Assembly: GCA_003567005.1 (NCBI GenBank)
Contig: PXBF01000022.1
Coordinates: forward strand, 1-46,198
Direction of reading: 5' to 3'
Source of the DNA: PVC group bacterium
GTDB taxonomy: Bacteria > Verrucomicrobiota > Kiritimatiellia > UBA8416
DNA: 46,198 bases
The translations under genes were made by a program, and so were the position numbers. This document shows positions 27,013 through 33,461 of this stretch, one piece after another (position 1 is the first letter of the stretch; each line of letters begins with the position of its first letter). The notes below the pieces were generated by a model that was not told the origin of the DNA, searched no databases, and saw only the letters and a list, made by a program, of their open reading frames with translations.

Positions 27013-27789
27013 TTATGAGGTTTCTTTCGTTGGTGCAAGTTCTTGCGACGCTCGGTAGGCTTCACGTCTTACGATATATTCTACTTGCACCTGTTTGTTT
27101 ATGGGAATTATCACATCTTGATATATATTGCGAATGATTTCTGGCTGTAAGGTTGCTTGCATATTCGCCATGTGGAGTTCGTTGGTATAGATGCTCGCCT
27201 TATGGAAAACCCTTTTCAATACGTCCCCTTCAACCTGTGCGTCCGTGATAGCCTCTAAGATGCTTTTCTTGTTTTTCTCTTTTATTGCGGCACGCAGTGC
27301 TTCCGATGGTTTGCGGCATTTGCTTTCTGCTACAAATTTTCCATAATGTATTCTTTTAGAGAGTGCTTGTAGACAAGCTACATCACAAACGGCAGTTGAA
27401 CCATATTGTTCATCATCGCCGGGTTGTGTGATTCGATTGAGAATATCGGATTCATATATCTTGCGAATTTGCGCGTTACAATTGATGTCATTGGGGACCA
27501 AAGGATTATGGTAATAACCGATAGGGGGTAAAAGAGGGGATGGCAAATTCTGAAAGAAGGGGTGTTCGTCTGGACTGGTGTAGCGGCGTACCTTAGCGTG
27601 GCTGCACTCACATTCGTATAACATGAAATCACATAAACTTTGCCCTTTCAGAGCAGTGCCAAATTGTCCGGTTTCGTAGACGGGGCAATTTCGCAGAAAC
27701 TGCGCTCTTTCAATAAGGGCGAATATAATGGTTTCCTCCAGCCGAATCAGCACATGGCGGACGTGTTGTATCTGTAGTTGACTACTCAT
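27013..27789 (-). CDS. Eukaryotic-type (yeast/plant AroQ) chorismate mutase
   Basis: 258 residues from the ATG at 27789, a length and start almost identical to the 256-residue yeast enzyme; the frame is open further upstream but that part is not needed. Recognisable blocks in order are LIRLEETIIFALIERAQF, KVRRYTSPDEHPFF, YGSTAVCDVACLQALSKRIH with GKFVAESK, DAQVEGDVLKRVFHKASIY, and IIPINKQVQVEYIVRRE. With an 11-residue offset after residue 140, yeast catalytic residues map to Arg16, Arg146, Lys157 and Glu187. Yeast Thr242 and Glu246 map to Asn231 and Gln235. The effector-site arginines (RR68-69) are kept, while yeast Thr145 is Val134. The enzyme converts chorismate to prephenate for Phe/Tyr synthesis. 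It heads the peptide-importer operon. Ribosome binding site is not obvious. Confidence 0.88.
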   Translation of the reverse strand: MSSQLQIQHVRHVLIRLEETIIFALIERAQFLRNCPVYETGQFGTALKGQSLCDFMLYECECSHAKVRRYTSPDEHPFFQNLPSPLLPPIGYYHNPLVPNDINCNAQIRKIYESDILNRITQPGDDEQYGSTAVCDVACLQALSKRIHYGKFVAESKCRKPSEALRAAIKEKNKKSILEAITDAQVEGDVLKRVFHKASIYTNELHMANMQATLQPEIIRNIYQDVIIPINKQVQVEYIVRREAYRASQELAPTKETS

Positions 27790-27882
27790 GCGTTGCAATA
27801 TAGAGAGCGCTAATGAACTTGTCGAGTATGTGTGAAAAAAACACTGCATTCGTAAAATATGGACATCAAGTAGCATCTCTTT

Positions 27883-28971
27883 ATGATACAGGGCATGAAA
27901 GAAGAACATAGGGAATTTGTGCGCAAGAAGCTTGCGCGTCTACGTGACGTTTTGGGGGGCAAGCGCACGTTGTTGATTGTGATGCAGGATTTTCCTGACC
28001 CGGATGCGATTGCGGCAGCCGCTGCATTGCGCGAGCTAGTGAAGTCCTTTCAGGAGATTACGACTACGCTTGCTTGCGGGGGGTTTGTGGGGCGTGCGGA
28101 GAATCGGGCCTTGCTGAAGTATCTGGGATTGAACATCAAGTCGCTTGATGGAACCAACTGCGAACAATTTGGCGCGATAGCATTGGTGGATACACAGCCA
28201 GGGGCAGGTAACAACAGGCTCTGCCGGGAGGTGGTGCCGGATCTTGTGATCGATCATCACCCCATGCGGCCGCAGAGTCGTAAGTCCCCGTTTTGTGATG
28301 TGCGCCGCCCGTATGGGGCGACGTCGACGATCATGCATGAGTATTTATCGTTAGCTGGCGTCGCATTATCGGTACCTTTGGCGACGGCCTTATTATATGG
28401 GATACGGTCGGACACGGCTGACTTGGGGCGAGAGGCCATACAGGCGGATATTGATGCCTATCTCAATCTGTACCCGACCTGCAACAAGCGCATGTTGGGA
28501 CGTATTGCGATGGCGCGTGTGCCGCGCAGCTATTTTCGTGCGATCGGGATGGGGCTGCAGAACGCACATTCTGCAGGAAATTGTGTTTACACGTTACTGG
28601 GGACGGTGGAAACACCGGACATTGTTTCTGAAATTGCCGATTTACTCCTGCGGGATGAAGAGACTACGTGGGCTTTGTGCATTGGTGCGTATGGGGATCA
28701 GCTCTTGTTGTCGCTGCGGACCTCTGACTTGCAGGCGAATGCGGGGAAGGTTATGTCGCGTCTGGTGGGGCGCTCTGGCACGGGAGGAGGGCATAGTGTG
28801 ATGGCTGGCGGGCAGATTCCTATCGCTGATCCGGCGCCGGAAGCGTTTCACGAGCGCGCGCATGAGGTGATCGATCGATATCGCAAGATATTGGGAAATA
28901 GCAATGCTCAATTATCGCTTTTGATGGGGGATGATGGTGAGGGTGAGGAAGCGGCGGCGATTTGGCGATAG
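27883..28971 (+). CDS. DHH-family phosphoesterase (NrnA-like)
   Basis: 362 residues (an ATG at 27895 is an equally possible start). DHH domain: motif FPDPDAIAAAAAL (residues 37-49), where the His often found before this Asp-x-Asp is replaced by a Gln-Asp context; LVDTQPG (101-107); and the DHH signature LVIDHHPM (121-128). The C-terminal DHHA1 domain ends with GRSGTGGGHSVMAGG. Members of this group degrade nano-RNA, pAp or cyclic dinucleotide products using two metal ions; the exact substrate is not readable here. It is transcribed divergently from the chorismate mutase operon. Its last 64 bases overlap the end of trmL on the other strand. Confidence 0.88.
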   Translation: MIQGMKEEHREFVRKKLARLRDVLGGKRTLLIVMQDFPDPDAIAAAAALRELVKSFQEITTTLACGGFVGRAENRALLKYLGLNIKSLDGTNCEQFGAIALVDTQPGAGNNRLCREVVPDLVIDHHPMRPQSRKSPFCDVRRPYGATSTIMHEYLSLAGVALSVPLATALLYGIRSDTADLGREAIQADIDAYLNLYPTCNKRMLGRIAMARVPRSYFRAIGMGLQNAHSAGNCVYTLLGTVETPDIVSEIADLLLRDEETTWALCIGAYGDQLLLSLRTSDLQANAGKVMSRLVGRSGTGGGHSVMAGGQIPIADPAPEAFHERAHEVIDRYRKILGNSNAQLSLLMGDDGEGEEAAAIWR

Positions 28972-29462
28972 GCTTCGTACATCGCGATAGATGCTGCATT
29001 GGCTAAATTGATGCTGCGTGCATGTAAGCCTGGCTGCGGAATTTTATAAAGGTCTTGTTCGAATTCCCGATAAAAATGCGGGGGGAGTCCACGCGTTTCA
29101 TTGCCAAAAACAAGCCAGCAAGGTGGTGTGAAGTTGACTTCATACAGGCTGATTTGTCCGCGTGTGCTGAGAAAATGGATCTGTTGCGGTTGATTCTCGT
29201 TATAAAAGTGGCTCCATGAAGTATATACATGGAGGTCGAGGTGTGGCCAATAATCTAATCCGCTTCGGCGGACCGCTTTTTCATCCAGAGAGAATCCGAG
29301 CGGTTCGATCAGGTGTAAACGGGCATCAAGCCCGACACACAGTCGGCCAATTGCTCCCGTATTATGTGGGATTTGTGGCTCGAGAAGCACAACATGCAAG
29401 GGTTGTGTGTTTTTAGGTGTATATCGTGTTTGACTTTTGTGCCTTTTGGTATGTATGCTCAC
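28908..29462 (-). CDS. trmL: tRNA (cytidine(34)-2'-O)-methyltransferase, SPOUT family
   Basis: About 184 residues from a GTG at 29462 that has GGAG four bases upstream; TTG 29399 and an upstream ATG 29531 are alternatives. SPOUT knot motifs are present in order: HVVLLEPQIPHNTGAIGRLC, KAVRRSGLDYWPHLDL, CWLVFGNETRGLP and ARSINLANAASIAMYEAYRQ. The enzyme methylates the wobble base of tRNA-Leu isoacceptors. The last ~20 residues are a low-complexity Ser/Pro tail that lies in the overlap with the DHH phosphoesterase gene. It is divergent from rpmH, only about 50 bases away. Confidence 0.88.
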   Translation of the reverse strand: MSIHTKRHKSQTRYTPKNTQPLHVVLLEPQIPHNTGAIGRLCVGLDARLHLIEPLGFSLDEKAVRRSGLDYWPHLDLHVYTSWSHFYNENQPQQIHFLSTRGQISLYEVNFTPPCWLVFGNETRGLPPHFYREFEQDLYKIPQPGLHARSINLANAASIAMYEAYRQIAAASSPSPSSPIKSDN

Positions 29463-29513
29463 AGGTCTCCATTGAAGAATTGTTCGTATTAGATGTATGC
29501 AATGAGGTGAAAA

Positions 29514-29651
29514 ATGAAAAGGACCTATCAACCTTCCACAAAAAAGCGTGCGCGTAAAGTCGGTTTTCGCGCGCGGATGGCCACAAAAAATGGTCGTAAG
29601 ATTTTGTCGAATCGGCGTCGCAAAGGGCGCGCGCAGTTGACGGCGGTGTAA
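29514..29651 (+). CDS. rpmH: Large ribosomal subunit protein bL34
   Basis: 45 residues with the textbook bL34 sequence pattern: MKRTYQPST at the start, [15 protein letters not shown] in the middle and [12 protein letters not shown] at the end. It is a basic protein of the 50S subunit. The gene precedes rnpA by seven bases in the conserved order rpmH-rnpA-yidD-yidC. A GAGGTGAAAA stretch precedes the ATG. Confidence 0.97.
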   Translation: MKRTYQPSTKKRARKVGFRARMATKNGRKILSNRRRKGRAQLTAV

Positions 29652-29658
29652 TCTAGCC

Positions 29659-30051
29659 GTGAAGGCGCCATCTGCAGAACGGAAGCGCGCGACGTTCGGT
29701 GCGAATTGCCGATTGCGTCGTGGTCAAGATTTTGATCGCCTTTTTCAGGACGCGCAAAGTATAGCAGGGCGCACCATGGTATTGCGTGCTTTACCCACGT
29801 CTTCGCGAAGGAGTCGGTGCGGGGTGATTGCAAGCAAGCGCACGTTCCGGCGGGCCGTGGACCGCAACCGGGCAAAAAGATGTTTACGCGAAGCGTTTCG
29901 CCTCGAATGTGAGGTTTTTTCTGTTCCTTGCGATGTGGTACTGGTTGCGCGTAAACGGATTTTAGACCAGTCGATGGACGCCATTCGTAAGGATTTTTGT
30001 ACATTAGCATTCCGTATTCGGAAGTCGCTGACTGGGGAGCATCAAGAATGA
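29659..30051 (+). CDS. rnpA: Ribonuclease P protein component
   Basis: 130 residues starting with GTG at 29659, seven bases after the rpmH stop. RNase P protein motifs are [12 protein letters not shown] near the N-terminus, [20 protein letters not shown] and the RNR core [13 protein letters not shown], and VLVARKRI. It binds the RNase P RNA and helps cut 5' leaders from precursor tRNAs. Its stop overlaps the yidD start as ATGA. Confidence 0.94.
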   Translation: MKAPSAERKRATFGANCRLRRGQDFDRLFQDAQSIAGRTMVLRALPTSSRRSRCGVIASKRTFRRAVDRNRAKRCLREAFRLECEVFSVPCDVVLVARKRILDQSMDAIRKDFCTLAFRIRKSLTGEHQE

Positions 30052-30281
30052 GATTTGTGCGATGGATACCCTTAGGCTTTATTCGCCTGTATCAGCTGGT
30101 TTTGTCGCCGTGGTTGGGTCCCTGTTGTCGTTTTCATCCAAGTTGTTCCCATTATGCGTATGATGCTATTAGCCGTTATGGAGTGCTGCGCGGTGGTTGG
30201 CTCGGTTGCAAACGGATTTTGAAATGTCATCCCTTCCATCCGGGAGGTGTTGATCCTGTGCCGGAGTTACATAGTAAATAG
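30048..30281 (+). CDS. yidD: Membrane protein insertion efficiency factor YidD
   Basis: 77 residues from the ATG at 30048, overlapping the rnpA stop. YidD motifs are visible: LIRLYQ-like [56 protein letters not shown] and the end DPVP. It is a small amphipathic inner-membrane-associated protein assisting YidC. An open frame to 29997 exists but the overlap start gives the normal family N-terminus. Confidence 0.95.
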   Translation: MRFVRWIPLGFIRLYQLVLSPWLGPCCRFHPSCSHYAYDAISRYGVLRGGWLGCKRILKCHPFHPGGVDPVPELHSK

Positions 30282-30294
30282 AAAGGTTTTGGGC

Positions 30295-32046
30295 ATGAAT
30301 AGAATGGAACGCATGGCGGTTGGGGCATTAGTGATCGCACTAATCGTGTGGACATATATAGGACGTTCGTTTATTCCTGAGCCTGAGCCGTTGCCGGATA
30401 CCGATGTTGCTGATGTTGTGACGGAAGAACCGGTACCCTCCGTAGATGAACCCTCCCCCGAACCAACGGACCCTTCTGTTGAGGAGGTGGATGCACCGGA
30501 AGTGCCAGTTGATGAGCCTGATGAAGCATTGCCGGATCCTGAAATCGTCACGTTAACCAATGCGGTCTTTGCGGTTGATTTTACCTCGCATGGGGGCGGG
30601 GTAGCGGCCATACGATTATTTGATTACGACGCGGCGATTGATCAGCGCGGGGTCCCGTTGGAACTGGATTTTGGCGAAGTACCTGCGTTGCAATACGATG
30701 GTATCCCTGGTTTTCCTGCAACCACTGTTTTTGCATTGGAGCCTTTAGCTGACGGAACGGGTGTTCGCATGTCGGCTTCTTCGGAAACGGTGCGACTCGT
30801 TCGGACCATACTGCTTTCAGAAGATGGCTACGATCTTTCCGTTCGCGATTCCTTCGAGAATATGACAGGTGAATCGGTGCTTTTTGATGCAAAGCAGTTG
30901 CACATTGGTGACATGGAACTGCAAGAGGCAGGTCCCGGTATGCGAGGAATGTCTTATCTCGGTGTGGATTTCCTGCCTGTTGATGAGCGTCGTGTTACGC
31001 ATACAAGTCGGCGTGTCCGTAATTATTTTGGCGTTGGCGGGGGTTGTGGCACTCCTGACTTGCGACATGTTCCCATGACGGCAAGTGAACGGTACGACGA
31101 GCAACCGATGGAGTGGGCAGCTGTAAAGAACAAATTCTTTGTGCAGATACTCGAGCCGATGGGTGGGATTGATGCTGTTGAGGTGAAGGCGGGTCGCCGA
31201 GATGATGATGCCTTTGTTGTATCGGATATACGTGCGATGCTGGATCTTCCTGCCTGGGAGTTACCTGGAAATACGACGCAGGAGACCGAAATCGCATTTT
31301 ATGCGGGGCCGAAAAAATATGCCATTTTGCGCCAGCACGGTAATCAGTGGGCTGATGTGATGGAATTTGGGCGATTTTTCAAGTGGATCTGCCAGTTGCT
31401 CTTGCCACTTTTGAATGCGATTGAATCTGTGGTTCCGGGGGGATATGGCGTTGCCGTGATTCTGTTGACAATCATTGTTAAATTGGTGTTTTGGCCTGTT
31501 ACGCATAAAGGTACGGAGAGTATGAAGCGGATGCAGGCGCTTCAGCCTGAGCTTAAGAAACTTCGTGAAAAGTACAAGAAGGATCCGAAAAAGCTACAGG
31601 AAAAACAGATGCTTCTCTATCGGGAGCACAAGGTCAACCCTCTTGCTGGATGCATACCGATGGTCATTCAGATACCGGTCTTTATTGGACTATTTACGGT
31701 TTTGCGTAGTGCTGTGGAATTGCGTTATGCGCGTTTTCTCTGGATTGCAGATCTGAGTGAGCCGGAGGGGTTGCTGGCTGATGTGATACCGTTCCCTGCG
31801 AGCGGACTGAATATTCTGCCTTTGCTCATGACTGCAACCATGGTTTTGCAACAGCGTTTGACACCATCGGCTGGGGATCCGCAACAGCAGAAGATGATGG
31901 CTTTCATGCCGGTGATGATGTTGTTCATCTTTTATAATATGCCATCCGGTCTGGTTTTGTATTGGAGCGTGAGTCAGGCATTGTCCATCGTGCAGTTGTA
32001 CCTTCAACGTCGCAAAGGCGAGGGGTTGAAGCCTGTTGCGGCGTAA
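30295..32046 (+). CDS. yidC: Membrane protein insertase YidC
   Basis: 583 residues from ATG 30295, with AAAGG upstream. One N-terminal membrane segment (VGALVIALIVWTYIG) is followed by an acidic Pro/Glu/Asp-rich linker (about residues 23-80). A large periplasmic P1 domain typical of Gram-negative YidC follows (about 82-345). The C-terminal insertase core has five membrane segments (YGVAVILLTIIVKLVFWPVT, then KMQ-rich cytoplasmic hairpin LQPELKKLREKYKKDPKKLQ, and CIPMVIQIPVFIGLFTVL). It inserts and folds inner membrane proteins alone or with SecYEG. The run rpmH-rnpA-yidD-yidC is one operon. The usual follow-on genes (jag, mnmE, mnmG) are absent; gpsA lies downstream on the other strand. Confidence 0.96.
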   Translation: MNRMERMAVGALVIALIVWTYIGRSFIPEPEPLPDTDVADVVTEEPVPSVDEPSPEPTDPSVEEVDAPEVPVDEPDEALPDPEIVTLTNAVFAVDFTSHGGGVAAIRLFDYDAAIDQRGVPLELDFGEVPALQYDGIPGFPATTVFALEPLADGTGVRMSASSETVRLVRTILLSEDGYDLSVRDSFENMTGESVLFDAKQLHIGDMELQEAGPGMRGMSYLGVDFLPVDERRVTHTSRRVRNYFGVGGGCGTPDLRHVPMTASERYDEQPMEWAAVKNKFFVQILEPMGGIDAVEVKAGRRDDDAFVVSDIRAMLDLPAWELPGNTTQETEIAFYAGPKKYAILRQHGNQWADVMEFGRFFKWICQLLLPLLNAIESVVPGGYGVAVILLTIIVKLVFWPVTHKGTESMKRMQALQPELKKLREKYKKDPKKLQEKQMLLYREHKVNPLAGCIPMVIQIPVFIGLFTVLRSAVELRYARFLWIADLSEPEGLLADVIPFPASGLNILPLLMTATMVLQQRLTPSAGDPQQQKMMAFMPVMMLFIFYNMPSGLVLYWSVSQALSIVQLYLQRRKGEGLKPVAA

Positions 32047-32066
32047 GAGGAAGTTTTGTGATGTGC

Positions 32067-32082
32067 CCGTGTGAACACGGGT
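32067..32082. other. Palindromic hairpin between convergent yidC and gpsA
   Basis: A perfect 7-bp inverted repeat CCCGTGT-ga-ACACGGG sits in the ~150-base gap between the two convergent genes. It lacks a T-run on either side, so it is at best a weak or Rho-assisted terminator. Nothing else is evident in the gap. Confidence 0.4.
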
Positions 32083-32195
32083 AGCAGGACTGGATGCATC
32101 GTTGCGTGCATTTGATTGAGACAACCATGGTTGGCGACCGGGATACGGCAGCGTATAGCAATCAGGTTATAAGGTAGGTTCCGGTCCATCGGATG

Positions 32196-33182
32196 CTATT
32201 CGGGTTTTGCGTCTCGTTCCATGAGGTTTTCGACGGCATCTTGCGGTTGGCGCTCTCCATGTAGAATCTGATGAACGAGTTGCGTGATGGGTAGTTCGAC
32301 ATTGTGCTTTGCCGCTAATGCTAGCGCATTATCGCAATTCCAGACTCCTTCCGCGACTTGGCGCATGCCGGCGGTGATCTTTTGCAGGGTTTCCCCGCGC
32401 CCGAGTCTTTCCCCCACACCGCGGTTACGGCTATGTCTACTGGTGCAGGTGACAATCAGGTCGCCCATGCCGCTCAAGCCGGAAAAGGTAGCAGGGTGGC
32501 ATCCTAGGGCGGATCCCAAACGCGTTATTTCGACGAGACCTCTCGTGATGAGTGCCGCGCGTGTGTTGTCGCCAAATCCCAATCCATCGCTGATACCGAC
32601 AGCGATGGCAATCACGTTTTTCAAGGCGCCACCGATTTGTACACCGGTACTATCATTGCTGGTATAGACTCTGAAGGCACTGCCGTTAAATGCCTGTTGC
32701 ACGGTCTGCTGATCGGCGGGTGATGCGGCTGCCGCAACGACAGCGGTCGGAATCCCCCTGGCGACTTCCTCCGCATGACTCGGGCCAGATAGCGCAGCAA
32801 CATGGGAATTGCCGAGGGTTTGTGCCGCAACATCGGTCATGGTTTGATGCGTTTCCCTGTCTAGCCCCTTGGTGACGCTAACGAGCATCGTGTGCGGCGA
32901 GATATGTTGCGTGAAGCGTTCCAGCACATTCCGGTAGAATTGTGTTGGCATGGCAAGTATGATAAGGTTTGCGTGCGCTACAGCATCCTGTGCTTCACTC
33001 GTCCAGCTTATCGTGTCAGGCAATGAAATGCCTGGCAAGAAAGCCTGATTGGTTCCCTGTTTCTGAATGGAGCGAATATTCTCTTCAAAAGGGCCCCAAA
33101 CGGTTACCTTGTGTCCATTCTGGTTCAACACCAATGCAAGGGCTGTACCCCAGCCGCCATCTCCAATTATTGCTGTTTGCAT
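32196..33182 (-). CDS. gpsA: NAD(P)-dependent glycerol-3-phosphate dehydrogenase
   Basis: 328 residues. The Rossmann motif is AIIGDGGWGTALA at the N-terminus; next come SVTKGLD with LSGPSHAEEVARG, then GALKNVIAIAVGISDGLGFG containing the catalytic Lys, DNTRAALITRGLVE and SGMGDLIVTCTS. It reduces dihydroxyacetone phosphate to sn-glycerol-3-phosphate for phospholipid synthesis. It is a single gene on the minus strand, convergent with yidC and divergent from aceE. Confidence 0.95.
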   Translation of the reverse strand: MQTAIIGDGGWGTALALVLNQNGHKVTVWGPFEENIRSIQKQGTNQAFLPGISLPDTISWTSEAQDAVAHANLIILAMPTQFYRNVLERFTQHISPHTMLVSVTKGLDRETHQTMTDVAAQTLGNSHVAALSGPSHAEEVARGIPTAVVAAAASPADQQTVQQAFNGSAFRVYTSNDSTGVQIGGALKNVIAIAVGISDGLGFGDNTRAALITRGLVEITRLGSALGCHPATFSGLSGMGDLIVTCTSRHSRNRGVGERLGRGETLQKITAGMRQVAEGVWNCDNALALAAKHNVELPITQLVHQILHGERQPQDAVENLMERDAKPE

Positions 33183-33461
33183 AAACCCCCGTTTTCGCTA
33201 TTTGTTCATGTTGTGTTGTTTTACAATATGTGAATTGCAAAAATGGTCATTTCTTGTTATGCGTTTGGATTGCATATGTGATCATACGCGATGTTTCACG
33301 TTTGATCATCAAAATGTTTTATAGAAAAAACTCGGTCATAATTTGATGGTTTTTCTCGAATCGTGAAAAGAAAGATGTTAACTATTTACCTTCTTTTGCG
33401 AAACATAAAAAATTTATAGCATGCAAAATGGAACAAGTAACCAACATATAGAGAGTTCGTT
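33183..33461. promoter_or_regulatory. AT-rich divergent promoter region between gpsA and aceE
   Basis: 279 bases without a gene, clearly more AT-rich than its surroundings, between two genes that point away from each other, so it should hold both promoters. Two TGATCA palindromes occur at 33279-33284 and 33303-33308, 24 bases apart, and AGAAAAA at 33323-33329 can pair with TTTTTCT at 33350-33356. These are candidate operator or structured elements; no match to a known regulator site is claimed. Confidence 0.4.

Noticed and set aside
27790..27909. N-terminal extension of the chorismate mutase to 27909
   Set aside because: It would overlap the start of the divergent DHH gene and adds residues not present in the eukaryotic enzymes; ATG 27789 gives the matching length.
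29440..29520. Replication origin near rpmH
   Set aside because: No cluster of DnaA-box-like sequences and no dnaA gene; the ~50-base gap is too short.
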